This document shows, piece after piece, positions 20,868 through 31,808 of a DNA stretch of 64,000 nucleotides (within the stretch, counting starts at the first letter, position 1; each line of letters opens with the position of its first letter). The notes under the pieces were generated by a model. It saw nothing but the letters and a program-made list of their open reading frames with translations, searched no databases and was not told the DNA's origin. The stretch comes from Nitratireductor sp. (GTDB lineage: Bacteria; Pseudomonadota; Alphaproteobacteria; Rhizobiales; Rhizobiaceae). The position numbers and the translations under genes were made by a program. Location of the stretch: assembly GCF_017794765.1 (NCBI RefSeq), contig NZ_CP051236.1:2497547-2561546 (forward strand). The letters are read 5' to 3'.

Positions 20868-21112
20868 GCCCCGTCGCTGCCTGTTTTGAGAAACTGGATC
20901 GGCCGGCCGCATGCCGGTCTGTGCATCATGTAGGAAGCGGCATGCAAATGTCGACATCCGGGCCAGAATGACATCGTGCCGACAGCGCTCCGCCGCGCGC
21001 GTCCGAGCCGCTCTCCGAAATGCTCCCCAATATGCTCAGAAGCATGCTCAAGACGCAGACAAACACGCATCCTCCCTTTAACACGCGTCGCCCGGCCCAC
21101 CGCAAGCAAAAA

Positions 21113-21127
21113 GAACAAAAAACGAAC
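21113..21127 (-). promoter_or_regulatory. LexA (SOS) box upstream of uvrA
   Basis: Reads GAAC-AAAAAAC-GAAC on + (GTTC-N7-GTTC on -), an exact match to the alphaproteobacterial LexA operator consensus. It is 246 bases from the uvrA start codon and presumably overlaps a minus-strand promoter. Confidence 0.75.
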
Positions 21128-21238
21128 GCTCTCCTGACAATTCTGACAGATCTGCGTCCGGCGTTACACAGATCACATTTCAGGGCGCTGCAGGGCATCT
21201 GCTTGACCATAGGAGCCTGAAGGCGCAGTATATTTTAG

Positions 21239-21355
21239 TCAGCGCTCGCGGTTTGGGTGCTCCGCGGAGATGCCGGTGGGCATATCTGCAAGCATGGGCC
21301 GCTTGAGCGGGCTGATGCCGAGCAATTGGCGAAACGCGAAGAAGGAGGAAGGCAT
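21239..21355 (-). CDS. Possible 38-residue small protein
   Basis: A short frame in the uvrA-ssb spacer. Its ATG at 21355 follows a well-placed AGGTGGAG site five bases upstream on the minus strand. The product starts MPSSFFAFRQLLGISPLKRP and ends EHPNRER. No family recognised. The good ribosome site is the main support; length and lack of homology argue for caution. It may be co-transcribed towards uvrA. Confidence 0.3.
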   Translation of the reverse strand: MPSSFFAFRQLLGISPLKRPMLADMPTGISAEHPNRER

Positions 21356-21591
21356 GACTCCACCTGACCGATCCACCGGGCTTCGCCTCGGTCGCGAAGC
21401 CACAGCCGGCTGATCGGTTCGCGACACATTCGCCGCCTGGCGCGGAAAAATGTGTTTCGATACCGGTCCATGGCGAATGGCGTTTCTGGAGAACGCAATC
21501 GCCGGCAGGCACGACAACGCTGGCGGCTGGCTGCCCCCCGAAAACTGAATCTATTTGAAGACAGGGGTGTGATACTTCCCTGCCTTATGAC

Positions 21592-21668
21592 ACCGGTAAA
21601 CCATTCCCGGTATGGAGGGTCTGAAGACCCGGAGCCCCGTGCGACCAACAGGCGGCGGGGCTTTCTCC
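21592..21668 (+). ncRNA. Candidate structured small RNA or leader with terminator
   Basis: Three hairpins follow one another: ACCGG/CCGGT (21592-21596 with 21607-21611), a perfect GGGTCT/AGACCC with two-base loop (21617-21630), and AGCCCCG/CGGGGCT (21633-21662) followed by TTCTCC. The last resembles an intrinsic terminator with a weak T tract. No coding gene on + precedes it, so an sRNA of unknown family whose 5' end lies upstream is a reasonable reading. I see no match to 6S, SRP, tmRNA or RNase P RNA. Confidence 0.4.
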
Positions 21669-21738
21669 ATGAGATCGTTCCCTTTATCTAGGATCCAGTT
21701 CCACTGAACAGGCGGCATTGACGCTGTCGCATGAATGT

Positions 21739-21753
21739 GAACATAATAGGAAC
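21739..21753 (+). promoter_or_regulatory. LexA (SOS) box upstream of ssb
   Basis: GAAC-ATAATAG-GAAC, an exact GAAC-N7-GAAC LexA operator, 106 bases before the ssb ATG. Together with the box at 21113 it gives each divergent gene its own SOS operator. Confidence 0.75.
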
Positions 21754-21858
21754 AAATGAGCTGTGGACGAGAGGCGGGGCACTGCAGGCGGGGAGCGCGC
21801 GGCAGACCGGCTTGCGATAAAGTGCGCGGCAGATTTCGGACAAGCGTGGAGAAGCGTT

Positions 21859-22350
21859 ATGGCGGGCAGCGTCAACAAGGTCATTCTGGTGGGAAATCTG
21901 GGTGCTGATCCCGAGATCCGCCGGCTCAATTCCGGCGATCCGGTGGTCAATATGCGCATTGCGACCTCCGAAACGTGGCGCGATCGCCAGTCGGGTGAGC
22001 GCCGCGAGCGCACCGAATGGCACAATGTTGTGATCTTCAACGACAACCTCGCCAAGGTGGCCGAGCAATATCTGAAAAAGGGCGCGAAGGTTTATATCGA
22101 GGGCCAGCTTCAGACGCGTAAATGGACTGACCAGAATGGTCAGGAACGCTACACGACTGAAGTTGTGTTGCAGAAATTCCGCGGCGAGTTGCAGATGCTC
22201 GACACGCGTGGACAGGGTGGCGACAATCAGGTCGGCTATAGCGGCGGCGGCAGCCGCGGTTCTGATTTCGGCCAGTCAGGCCCGGCCGATAGCGGCGGTG
22301 GCGGCGGTGGCGGCTACTCACAGAACCTGGACGACGAAATCCCGTTCTGA
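21859..22350 (+). CDS. ssb: Single-stranded DNA-binding protein
   Basis: Coats single-stranded DNA during replication, repair and recombination and recruits partner proteins by its tail. The 163-residue product has the OB-fold domain (about 1-110; opening [19 protein letters not shown]), a Gly/Ser-rich linker with a long glycine run, and the acidic tip DDEIPF. ATG 21859 has GGAGAAG upstream and matches the family start; the open frame back to 21763 would add 32 unlikely residues. A LexA box lies upstream. Confidence 0.96.
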   Translation: MAGSVNKVILVGNLGADPEIRRLNSGDPVVNMRIATSETWRDRQSGERRERTEWHNVVIFNDNLAKVAEQYLKKGAKVYIEGQLQTRKWTDQNGQERYTTEVVLQKFRGELQMLDTRGQGGDNQVGYSGGGSRGSDFGQSGPADSGGGGGGGYSQNLDDEIPF

Positions 22351-22379
22351 TCGGATACTTTGATATGTGGAGACCCGGC

Positions 22380-22793
22380 ATGGCCAGCCCGCACCATGGA
22401 GCCAGACATGGTTTTCGGGCGGGCGGTGCAGGCTCCTTTATGTTCGCGCTTATGTTCGCATCGACAGCGTTCGCTGGTGAAGCGGACGTCGTAAATGTCA
22501 ACGTCCTCGCCGAATCAGCCGGAACCTATAGTTTTGAGGTTACCGTCGTGCATTCCGATGAAGGTTGGGAACACTATGCAGACCGATGGGATGTGCTCGA
22601 CGATGCCGGCAATATCCTTGGCTCGCGCAAACTTCTGCACCCGCATGTCAACGAGCAGCCATTCACCCGGAGCTTGTCCGGCATTGCGCTGCCGGGTGGT
22701 CTCACGCATGTCACCGTCCGAGCCCATGACGCGGTTCACGGATATGGCGGCAAGGAGATGAAGGTCTCCATTCCTGGTCGAACAGGGCAATAA
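22380..22793 (+). CDS. Putative exported protein of unknown function
   Basis: A 137-residue product whose N-terminus has Arg/His residues then a hydrophobic stretch (SFMFALMFASTAFAG) with an AFA-G cleavage site, so it is probably periplasmic. The mature part (about 105 residues) is predicted mainly beta and rich in His, Asp and Val, resembling small conserved rhizobial proteins of unknown role; I do not recognise a domain. The open frame starts at 22365; the ATG at 22380 was chosen because it gives a more compact signal peptide. Close behind ssb (29 bases), though an operon is not certain. Confidence 0.65.
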   Translation: MASPHHGARHGFRAGGAGSFMFALMFASTAFAGEADVVNVNVLAESAGTYSFEVTVVHSDEGWEHYADRWDVLDDAGNILGSRKLLHPHVNEQPFTRSLSGIALPGGLTHVTVRAHDAVHGYGGKEMKVSIPGRTGQ

Positions 22794-22837
22794 AACCCCA
22801 TATATTCCGCGCCCGTCGGGTGTTGTGCGCCTTCATT

Positions 22838-22855
22838 CCCCCCCCCCAAAAAAAA
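22838..22855 (+). repeat. Homopolymer tract C10 followed by A8
   Basis: Ten C residues then eight A residues in the space between the exported-protein gene and moeA. It reads T8G10 on the minus strand, just downstream of moeA. Such tracts slip in replication and are also frequent sequencing errors. Confidence 0.9.
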
Positions 22856-22927
22856 CCAGTCACCGGAAGAGAGGCTCCCCACGCCTTGCGTCCTTCCAAG
22901 AGGAACACGTTCGCTCCGGGCCGGAAA

Positions 22928-24136
22928 TCAGCCAAGCATCAGCACTCGGCAACGCGAGCCCGCTTCGGCAGCCGGCGCCCCGGGTTCCCGGACGATAAGG
23001 GCATTGGCCGCGGCCAGTGTCGTGAGCATGGAAGAATCTTGCACGGGAAACGGCGTTGCGATCAGCCCTTCCGGGCCGGCAGCGACAGAAGCGCGAATAT
23101 AATCGCGGCGCTCGTCATTCTCACGCAGCGCCGTCGCCAGAACTGCCGCGCGCAAATCGGGTGTGTGGTTGCGCTGCCCCAACCGGGCAACAAGCGGACG
23201 CAGAAAGAGATGCGCACAGACCAGGCTTGAGACAGGGTTGCCAGGCAGGCCGAGAACGCGCATCTCTCCAAGCTTGCCAAACATCAATGGCTTGCCCGGG
23301 CGCATGGCAATCTTCCAGAAGTCGAGCGACATACCAGCGTCGAGCAGGGACTGCCGTACCAGGTCGCGGGCACCGACCGAAGCTCCGCCAAGGGTGACCA
23401 GGACGTGCGCCCCGGCATCTGCAGCTTTTCGCACAGCGGCTGAAATTGCAGCTGTGTCGTCGCTCACAATACCCAGATCGAGGATTCTGGCACCTTCGTT
23501 CTTCGCCAGTGCTCCAATCGCAAAACCGTTCGAAGCGACAATCTGATCCGGACCGCAAGTCTCTCCCGGTCTCACCAGTTCGTCACCCGTGGCGATGATC
23601 GCAACCAGTGGGCGCCCGGTTACAGAAAGAAACGCATGGCCAGCGGCAGCGGCCAGGCCAATACCGGCGGGCCCAAGCCGGCGCCCCTGCTCAAGGACAG
23701 TGTCACCTTCCTGGAAGTCAAGCCCGGCTTTGCGGATGTGGCGGCCGATCGCCACCGCGCTCGTTGCTTCGATAAAGTCATCGCCCAGAGAGGTGGCGTT
23801 CTCTTGTATCAGAATGGTGTCGGCGCCTTCAGGCACCGGAGCACCTGTAAAAATCCGCACGGCCTCGCCGGCGCCAACAACTCCAGGAAACCGGTTTCCT
23901 GCAGCCGATTCCCCAACCACACGCAACCGCACGGCACGCGGGGTTTGGACATCCTTCGCCCGCACCGCATAGCCGTCCATGGCGGAGGCATGAAAGGGTG
24001 GTTGCGTGCGCATCGCCGAAAGCGGGGTGGCCAGAACACGACCGTCGGCCTCTTCGATGGGTACGCGCTCACCAGGCAGCGCCTTTACGCCGTCGAGAAT
24101 GCGCTCCAGCGCCTCGTCTACCGGCAAGAGGGTCAT
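22928..24136 (-). CDS. moeA: Molybdopterin molybdenumtransferase
   Basis: Inserts molybdate into adenylated molybdopterin in the last step of molybdenum cofactor synthesis. The 402-residue product has the MoeA N-terminal domains ([14 protein letters not shown] near residue 50), the MogA-like domain with [17 protein letters not shown] and [15 protein letters not shown], and a C-terminal beta domain. Start overlaps the moaC stop by four bases (ATGA). Last gene of the ppiD-trpD-trpC-moaC-moeA operon. In many rhizobia lexA follows here; it does not in this genome. Confidence 0.95.
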   Translation of the reverse strand: MTLLPVDEALERILDGVKALPGERVPIEEADGRVLATPLSAMRTQPPFHASAMDGYAVRAKDVQTPRAVRLRVVGESAAGNRFPGVVGAGEAVRIFTGAPVPEGADTILIQENATSLGDDFIEATSAVAIGRHIRKAGLDFQEGDTVLEQGRRLGPAGIGLAAAAGHAFLSVTGRPLVAIIATGDELVRPGETCGPDQIVASNGFAIGALAKNEGARILDLGIVSDDTAAISAAVRKAADAGAHVLVTLGGASVGARDLVRQSLLDAGMSLDFWKIAMRPGKPLMFGKLGEMRVLGLPGNPVSSLVCAHLFLRPLVARLGQRNHTPDLRAAVLATALRENDERRDYIRASVAAGPEGLIATPFPVQDSSMLTTLAAANALIVREPGAPAAEAGSRCRVLMLG

Positions 24137-24633
24137 TCAGAAAGCTCCGGAGCCCGCCAGTCGCCCGACTTCCCGCCGGTCTTTTCCAGAAGGCGAATGT
24201 TGCTGATCGTCATGCCCTTATCGAGCGCCTTCGCCATGTCGTAGATCGTCAGGCAGGAAACGGAGACTGCTGTCAGCGCTTCCATCTCCACGCCCGTCTG
24301 ACCGGTGACCCTGACGCGGGCACGCACTTTCAGGCCGGGGAGGGCAGTATCGGGTTCAATCTCGACCACCACTTTTGAAAGGGCCAGAGGATGGCATAGG
24401 GGGATCAGGTCAGATGTTTTCTTTGCGCCCATAATGCCGGCGATGCGCGCAGTGGCCAGCACATCGCCTTTCTTCGCATTGCCTGAAAGAATGGCTTCAA
24501 GCGTCTGCGCCTGCATGAGCACAACGCCTTCGGCGACAGCTTCCCGGCTTGTCTCCTGCTTGCCGCTGACATCCACCATATGCGCTTCGCCGGAAGCGCC
24601 GATATGCGTCAGCTTCCCGGTTTCGCCGCTCAT
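24133..24633 (-). CDS. moaC: Cyclic pyranopterin monophosphate synthase
   Basis: Works after MoaA to form cPMP, the first stable pterin of the molybdenum cofactor path. The 166-residue protein shows the family's HMVDVSGK near the N-terminus, [20 protein letters not shown] in the middle, and [17 protein letters not shown] with the conserved Lys in AKALDKGM. Three bases separate it from trpC and it overlaps moeA, so it sits in a tight operon. Confidence 0.96.
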   Translation of the reverse strand: MSGETGKLTHIGASGEAHMVDVSGKQETSREAVAEGVVLMQAQTLEAILSGNAKKGDVLATARIAGIMGAKKTSDLIPLCHPLALSKVVVEIEPDTALPGLKVRARVRVTGQTGVEMEALTAVSVSCLTIYDMAKALDKGMTISNIRLLEKTGGKSGDWRAPELSE

Positions 24634-24636
24634 CGG

Positions 24637-25452
24637 TCAGTCCGCCTGATTGGCCGCATCGAGGCCCAACAGAACCCGCGTTGCTGCAGCGACATCATCC
24701 TGACGCATCAGGCTTTCGCCAACCAGAAAAGTGTTCATACCCGCACGCGCCAGGCGACGGCAGTCTTCATTGGTAAAGATGCCGCTTTCGCCGACCACGA
24801 GCCGGTCTGCGGGTACAAGCGGAGCGAGGCGCTCACTGGTCTGGAGGGAGGTTTCGAAAGTGCGGAGATTGCGGTTGTTGATGCCGATGAGCCGCGAGGA
24901 CAGTTTGAGCGAACGCTCAAGTTCCTCTTCATCATGCACTTCTATCAGGCAGTCCATACCGAGTTCGAGCGCGGTGTTTTCGAGGGCGTGCGCTTCATCG
25001 TCGGATACGCTGGCCATGATGATCAGGATCGCGTCAGCACCCCAGCAGCGCGCCTCATACACCTGATAGGGCTCAAACAGGAAGTCCTTGCGCAGCGCCG
25101 GCAATCCACATGCGGAGCGCGCTGCTTCCAGAAAAGCCGGCGCCCCCTGAAAGGATGGGCCGTCAGTCAGCACCGATAGGCAGGAAGCGCCACCTTCCTC
25201 ATAAGCTGCGGCAAGCCGGGGAGGATCAAAATCGGCGCGGATGAGTCCGCGTGAAGGGCTGGCCTTCTTGATTTCGGCGATCAGACCGAACCGTCCCGCC
25301 GCCTGTTTCTGGAACAACGCGTCAGCGAAACCGCGCGGCGCTTCCACATCACGTGTTTTGGCCACAAGCTCGGGCAGGGGCACAACGGACTTGGCGGCTG
25401 CAATCTCCTCGCGCTTGTAGGTTTCGATCTTGCGCAGGATATCGGTCGTCAT
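24637..25452 (-). CDS. trpC: Indole-3-glycerol phosphate synthase
   Basis: Closes the indole ring in tryptophan synthesis, from CdRP to indole-3-glycerol phosphate. The 271-residue TIM barrel has [12 protein letters not shown] (catalytic Lys region), [16 protein letters not shown], and the phosphate-binding VGESGIF near the C-terminus. Single-function, not fused with TrpF. Its start overlaps the trpD stop by four bases. Confidence 0.96.
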   Translation of the reverse strand: MTTDILRKIETYKREEIAAAKSVVPLPELVAKTRDVEAPRGFADALFQKQAAGRFGLIAEIKKASPSRGLIRADFDPPRLAAAYEEGGASCLSVLTDGPSFQGAPAFLEAARSACGLPALRKDFLFEPYQVYEARCWGADAILIIMASVSDDEAHALENTALELGMDCLIEVHDEEELERSLKLSSRLIGINNRNLRTFETSLQTSERLAPLVPADRLVVGESGIFTNEDCRRLARAGMNTFLVGESLMRQDDVAAATRVLLGLDAANQAD

Positions 25453-26486
25453 TGCTCGTGGCCACCCTGGGGGGCTCCCCTGTTCGAAACGTCGATCAGT
25501 TGGTTCAAGGTGGTGAGTGCGTGCCCTTGATCAAGCGATTCAGCAGCCAGCGCAATTCCATCCTTCAGCGTCTTTACACGCCCCGCCACCACCAGCGCGG
25601 CACCGGAATTCAACAGGCAGATGTCACGGTAGGCGTTCTTCTCACCTTCGAGTACCGCTTTCAGCGCTTTCGCGTTGTAAGCTGCTTCGCCGCCTTTCAG
25701 ATCGGCCATGGTAACCCGCTTGAGACCAACGTCTTCGGGCGTGAGTTCGAAATGGCGGATTTCACCGTTTTCCAGGGCTGCAACCTGTGTTGTTCCGGCG
25801 GTTGTCATTTCGTCAAGGCCCGCACCGTGGACGACCCAAGCGGCTTCCGTGCCCAATTGCTTGAGCACATTGGCGATCGGAGCTACCCATTCCGCAGAAA
25901 ACACTCCGATCAACTGGCGTCGGACACCGGCCGGATTGGAAAGCGGTCCAAGAAGGTTGAAGATCGTGCGGGTTCCAAGTTCAACCCGCGACGGCCCCAC
26001 ATGCCGCATGGCAGAGTGATGTGCAGGCGCAAACATGAAGCCGAGCCCTGCCTCGTTGATGCAGTCGGCAATCCCCGGTGGGGTCAGCTCGATATTGATG
26101 CCGAGGGCGGCCAGCGTGTCAGCCGCACCCGAGCGCGATGAGAGCGCCCTGTTTCCGTGCTTCGCCACCGGGACCCCGGCACCCGCAACAATGAAGGCGG
26201 AACAGGTGGACACATTGTAGGAACCGGAAGCATCCCCCCCGGTGCCAACGATGTCCACCGCGTCGTCAGGCGCGGAAACCGGCAGCATCTTGTCGCGCAT
26301 GGTTGCCACTGCACCGGAAATCTCTTCCACGGTTTCCCCACGCACCCGCAAAGCCATCAGAAAGCCACCGATCTGGCTTGGCGTTGCATCACCCGACATC
26401 ATGATGCCGAAAGCCTGCCGCGCCTCGTCAAAGCTCAAAGGTGCACCGGAAGCGACCTTTGCGATGTATGACTTGAAAGCGTTCAT
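25449..26486 (-). CDS. trpD: Anthranilate phosphoribosyltransferase
   Basis: Transfers phosphoribose to anthranilate in tryptophan synthesis. The 345-residue product has the PRPP-binding [14 protein letters not shown] near residue 80, [15 protein letters not shown] with its conserved Lys/Asn/Ser residues, and the C-terminal catalytic half. Nine bases downstream of ppiD and overlapping trpC by four bases, so translated in series. Confidence 0.96.
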   Translation of the reverse strand: MNAFKSYIAKVASGAPLSFDEARQAFGIMMSGDATPSQIGGFLMALRVRGETVEEISGAVATMRDKMLPVSAPDDAVDIVGTGGDASGSYNVSTCSAFIVAGAGVPVAKHGNRALSSRSGAADTLAALGINIELTPPGIADCINEAGLGFMFAPAHHSAMRHVGPSRVELGTRTIFNLLGPLSNPAGVRRQLIGVFSAEWVAPIANVLKQLGTEAAWVVHGAGLDEMTTAGTTQVAALENGEIRHFELTPEDVGLKRVTMADLKGGEAAYNAKALKAVLEGEKNAYRDICLLNSGAALVVAGRVKTLKDGIALAAESLDQGHALTTLNQLIDVSNRGAPQGGHEQ

Positions 26487-26494
26487 CGCAGGCC

Positions 26495-28381
26495 TCAGAA
26501 GCTCAGTGCTTCCTGCATGGCGGCCCGGTTCACCGTTACCGGATATTTGCCTTGCAGGCGCGCTACCATCTGGTCGAGCAGATCATCGGCAAGCGCTGAT
26601 CGCATGGCGGCCCGCTGATTGTCGGAAACGCTTTCGGCGGTTGCACTGGCGGGCTCGAACACTTCCGTCACCTTGAACAGGAACTGACCATCCCCTGCAG
26701 GATTGGTAAAAACGCCTGTTCCGTTGCGTGGGACGGAGAACACCGCAGCGACACCAGCCTGTCCCAGATCGGCGTCGTTGGCGTTGCGCTTGAGACCGCG
26801 CTTGATCTGTTTTTCCTGGCCGATTTCCTCTGCGATTTCGTCCAGAGAAGCACCTTCCTCAAGTCGCTTGGCGAACTGAGACGCACGTTCGGCCAGAAGC
26901 CGGTCCGTCTCGGCCTTCCGCCAGTCCTGCGTAACCTGGTCGCGCACTTCATCCAGCGAGCGGTCTCTTTCAGGGGTGATGCCCTCGACCTCATAGAAGA
27001 CAAATCCATTTCCGCCCATGGAGAGAGGGGCGTTTTCAATGCCGGAATCGCTTTCGAACACCTCACGCAGAAGTTCAGCCGAAACGGGGAGATCGCCAAC
27101 GATCGAGCCGTCGGGACGGCGGGCGCTGGCGTCAATGGCTTCAATCGTGCGCATGGAAAGTCTTAGCCTTTCCGCAGCTTCCGCCATCGATGCGCCACCG
27201 GCGCGCGCGTCTTCATAGGCATCATGCACGTCAAGCAGAACCCGGGCAGCCTCTTCCAGCGCCAAGTCCTGACGAAGCTCGCTTTCAACTTCGCTGAGTG
27301 GCTGCACGACCTCCGGCTGGACCTCTGAGACAGAAACGATCACGGGGCCAAAAGCACCGTCGATCACATCGCTGAACTGGTTTGCGTCCAGAGAGAACGC
27401 TGCTTCAGCCACGGCATCATCTGCCACTTCACTACGGGACAGGGTGCCGAGGGCGGTGTCTGCGCTGCTCTTGCCCGCCGATGATGCGACTTCCGTGAAA
27501 CTCTTGCCGTCCAGCAGGTCTTTCAGCGCCGCTTCAGCTGCAGCGCGGTCGGCAAACACGATCTGGTCAATCGTGCGCTTTTCCGGTGTCGTGAATCGAT
27601 CGCGGAGGTCTTCATAGGCCTTCTGCACCTGCGCGTCCGAAATGGCCTCGGGATCGGCGATGTCGGAGGGCTCGAGCTTGACATAGCTGAACTTGCGGTA
27701 TTCGGGAGCCGCGTAGTTGTCCTTGCGCTCGTCGAACCATGCCTGCAAAGCGGCATCATCAGGATCCGCTACCGGCTCCACAAGAGAGCGCGGCACCGCG
27801 AGATATTCGACGGTGCGATCTTCACCGCGATAGAGCGCAAGATTCTTGAACAGCTCATCCGGAACACTCATGCCGTCCGTCGCAGCTTCGACGATCTGCT
27901 GGCGGATGGCCACCTGCTCGCGGTTCTTCAGATAGTCTTCCGGGCGCATGCCGATCTGGCGCAGCACGAAATCAAACTGTTGCCGGTCGAACCGACCGTC
28001 AGGTCCGCGAAACGCGGGATCGTCCGCGGTCAGCTGGGCAAGCTTGTCTCCGGAAAGGCCAAGGCCGAGGCGGCGTGCCTCTTCGTCCAGAAGGGCGCCG
28101 GCGGCGAGCTGCTGCAGCACCTGGTCATCCAGACCGAAGGCAACAGCCTGCTCGCGTGTCACGCGTGTGCCAAGTTGCTGCGACAGCGCATTGATCTGTC
28201 GATCATAGGCGAGACGGAAGTCCAGCATAGAAACGGAGGAATCTCCGGCTGACAGGACGTTGCGGGATTGGTCGTTCAGAACCTGTCCGGAGATGCCCCA
28301 GACAGCGAAGCTCACGACAAGAAGGCCCAGGAGCAGCTTGGCGATCCAGGTGGAGGCGGCATTTCTCAGACTGTCGAGCAT
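26495..28381 (-). CDS. ppiD: Membrane-anchored peptidyl-prolyl isomerase, PpiD/SurA-like
   Basis: Periplasm-facing folding factor anchored in the inner membrane, likely assisting proteins leaving the Sec translocon. The 628-residue protein begins [19 protein letters not shown] with a single membrane anchor at about 12-30, then a SurA-N-like domain, a parvulin-type isomerase domain in the middle (about 250-370), and a long C-terminal region. The open frame extends 39 codons further, but ATG 28381 gives the family start. Heads the trpDC-moaCmoeA operon and is divergent from tpiA. Confidence 0.88.
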   Translation of the reverse strand: MLDSLRNAASTWIAKLLLGLLVVSFAVWGISGQVLNDQSRNVLSAGDSSVSMLDFRLAYDRQINALSQQLGTRVTREQAVAFGLDDQVLQQLAAGALLDEEARRLGLGLSGDKLAQLTADDPAFRGPDGRFDRQQFDFVLRQIGMRPEDYLKNREQVAIRQQIVEAATDGMSVPDELFKNLALYRGEDRTVEYLAVPRSLVEPVADPDDAALQAWFDERKDNYAAPEYRKFSYVKLEPSDIADPEAISDAQVQKAYEDLRDRFTTPEKRTIDQIVFADRAAAEAALKDLLDGKSFTEVASSAGKSSADTALGTLSRSEVADDAVAEAAFSLDANQFSDVIDGAFGPVIVSVSEVQPEVVQPLSEVESELRQDLALEEAARVLLDVHDAYEDARAGGASMAEAAERLRLSMRTIEAIDASARRPDGSIVGDLPVSAELLREVFESDSGIENAPLSMGGNGFVFYEVEGITPERDRSLDEVRDQVTQDWRKAETDRLLAERASQFAKRLEEGASLDEIAEEIGQEKQIKRGLKRNANDADLGQAGVAAVFSVPRNGTGVFTNPAGDGQFLFKVTEVFEPASATAESVSDNQRAAMRSALADDLLDQMVARLQGKYPVTVNRAAMQEALSF

Positions 28382-28556
28382 GGCTTTTCCGAAGTTCCTT
28401 GGTGTGTTTGGGGTAGTGTTCCCAACGAAGCGCAATAGCGTCCCAGACGCCAAGTGTCGATAGCGGAGTGGGAATTGCCACCCCAATTGCTTTTGCATCA
28501 GCCCGTGTTTTTGCTAGGGAAGCTCCCGAGTTTGTTTTTGTTGAGGACATCGACCC

Positions 28557-29303
28557 ATGACGCCCGGAATTCGCCCTCTGATCGCTGGAAACTGGAAAAT
28601 GAACGGCATGAGCGCCGATATCGGCGAGCTGAAGGCAATGGCTGAGGGGGCGTTTGGCGGCGCCGATGCTCTGATCTGTGTTCCCGCCACCCTCATGACG
28701 CGGGCGCGGGAGGCGCTGGATGGCAGGGTTCACCTTGGTGGGCAGGATTGCCACACCGCCGCATCCGGCGCGCATACGGGGGACATTTCTGCAGAAATGC
28801 TGGCGGATGCGGGTGCGACCCATGTCCTGGTCGGCCATTCGGAACGCCGTACCGATCACGGCGAGACCGACGCCCTCGTGTCCGACAAGGCGGAAGCTGC
28901 CTGGCGTGCCGGACTGACGGCGGTGATCTGTATCGGCGAGACAAAGGCGCAGCGCGAAGCGGGCGAAACGCTTTCGGTTCTCTCACGGCAAATTCTCGGG
29001 TCCGTTCCCAAAGGCGCACAGGCGAAAAACACGGTGGTTGCGTACGAACCTGTCTGGGCCATCGGGACCGGCTTGACGCCAACGGTTGAGGACGTTGCTG
29101 AAGCACACAGGCACATTCGTGGCGAACTGGAAAAGCTTTTGGGAGAAGAGGCCGGGACGATGCGGCTTCTTTATGGAGGGTCGGTCAAACCGGGCAACGC
29201 GACGGAACTGCTTTCGGTCGAGCACGTGGATGGCGCGCTCGTCGGCGGGGCGAGCCTGAAGGCGGTGGATTTTCTTGCGATTGCCGCCGCGTGTCCGGTT
29301 TGA
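28557..29303 (+). CDS. tpiA: Triosephosphate isomerase
   Basis: Interconverts dihydroxyacetone phosphate and glyceraldehyde 3-phosphate. The 248-residue TIM barrel has GNWKMNG (catalytic Lys) at the N-terminus, VGHSERR (catalytic His), [11 protein letters not shown] (catalytic Glu) and [10 protein letters not shown] for phosphate binding. Rhizobia often have a second TpiA for erythritol metabolism; this one, next to secG and pyrG, is in the position of the central one. Shares a 175-base divergent spacer with ppiD. Confidence 0.96.
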   Translation: MTPGIRPLIAGNWKMNGMSADIGELKAMAEGAFGGADALICVPATLMTRAREALDGRVHLGGQDCHTAASGAHTGDISAEMLADAGATHVLVGHSERRTDHGETDALVSDKAEAAWRAGLTAVICIGETKAQREAGETLSVLSRQILGSVPKGAQAKNTVVAYEPVWAIGTGLTPTVEDVAEAHRHIRGELEKLLGEEAGTMRLLYGGSVKPGNATELLSVEHVDGALVGGASLKAVDFLAIAAACPV

Positions 29304-29315
29304 GAGAACAGAAAA

Positions 29316-29338
29316 CGCTTGCGTTGTCACCGCAAGCG
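29316..29338 (+). terminator. Hairpin after tpiA
   Basis: Eight-bp perfect stem CGCTTGCG/CGCAAGCG with a seven-base loop, 12 bases after the tpiA stop. No T tract follows, so termination is likely incomplete or needs Rho. Confidence 0.55.
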
Positions 29339-29351
29339 CCTATGTGAGGGT

Positions 29352-29438
29352 GGGTTTGACGGGAATTCGGGAATTCCGGCGGGTTTGACCGAAAACCGTC
29401 ACAAACGCCTTGAAAACGGTGCATTCTGTCCCGTTTTC
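29352..29438 (+). repeat. Repeats and hairpin in the secG leader
   Basis: GGGTTTGAC occurs at 29352-29360 and 29381-29389, flanking two tandem GGGAATTC units. Downstream, GAAAACGG (29412-29419) pairs with CCGTTTTC (29431-29438). Together they may form a structured secG leader or an operator region. Nothing else is seen in the 257-base tpiA-secG gap. Confidence 0.5.
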
Positions 29439-29560
29439 TGGAAAAACACTCAGGTACCAGGATACGGATTTCTGCCGGTCTTGGAAAATCGGCAAAAGCC
29501 GTGTAATGAGCCGCGTCCGCACAGAGGCGGACGCTTCGAGCCGGAGAGCCGGAAGGAAAC

Positions 29561-29947
29561 ATGCAGACCGTTATCATCGTCATTCATCTGATCGTCGTGG
29601 TCGCGCTGGTTGGCGTCGTCCTCATGCAACGCTCCGAGGGTGGCGGGCTTGGCATCGGCGGCGGTTCCGGTTTCATGTCCGCACGCGGCGCTGCCAATGC
29701 CCTGACGCGCACGACGGCCATTCTGGCGGCAGCGTTCTTCGCGACGTCTCTCGCTCTGTCTCTGATCGCCCGTTACGGCGCGAGCCCCACGGATATCCTG
29801 GATCGCATCCCCGCCGGCAGCGAGCAGACGGAAGGTTCGGGCGGCGTTCTTGACCAGCTGGGCGGTGCGGGCGCTTCCGCGCCTACCGAAGAACCTACGG
29901 TTCCGGCTGACGCTGAGCCTGCAGATCAGGTTCCCACGGGGCAGTAA
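29561..29947 (+). CDS. secG: Preprotein translocase subunit SecG
   Basis: Small membrane subunit of the SecYEG export channel. The 128-residue protein opens with a membrane helix (TVIIVIHLIVVVALVGVVLMQ), the conserved RSEGGGLGIGGG loop, and a second helix near 60-75. A long Pro/Ala/Glu-rich C-terminal tail is typical of alphaproteobacterial SecG. Position between tpiA and pyrG is conserved in rhizobia. A GGAAGG ribosome site precedes the ATG. Confidence 0.94.
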   Translation: MQTVIIVIHLIVVVALVGVVLMQRSEGGGLGIGGGSGFMSARGAANALTRTTAILAAAFFATSLALSLIARYGASPTDILDRIPAGSEQTEGSGGVLDQLGGAGASAPTEEPTVPADAEPADQVPTGQ

Positions 29948-30080
29948 GCCCGGTTCGCGAGGTTGACCGGTCGCTTCGACAGCGGCCGGCTTTGCCAATC
30001 GCAGAACTTATTCACCGCGGTGCGCAAAAAGATTTGCGTCTCGTTATTTTTTGCTGGCGGAATCGCCTGTGTCCGGTTAA

Positions 30081-31721
<1,641 letters not shown>

Positions 31722-31726
31722 TATTC

Positions 31727-31758
31727 TCACCCCGCCGCCGCAGCGGGGTGATCTTTCT
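31727..31758 (+). terminator. Intrinsic terminator after pyrG
   Basis: TCACCCCGC (31727-31735), seven-base loop, GCGGGGTGA (31743-31751), then TCTTTCTT. Strong nine-bp stem with a pyrimidine tail. Confidence 0.85.
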
Positions 31759-31808
31759 TCACCGGTGGAGCACTTGCAAAGCGCCGGGGCTTGGGGCACA
31801 TGCGGTGC

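Noticed and set aside
21235-21648. 137-codon minus-strand frame in the uvrA-ssb spacer
   Set aside because: It crosses the hairpin-rich segment, has no ribosome site at its first ATG, and low-complexity Arg/Ser composition. Only the short frame at 21239-21355 has support.
21240-21670. Known housekeeping RNA (6S, tmRNA, SRP RNA, RNase P RNA)
   Set aside because: None of the hallmark segments of these RNAs is visible.
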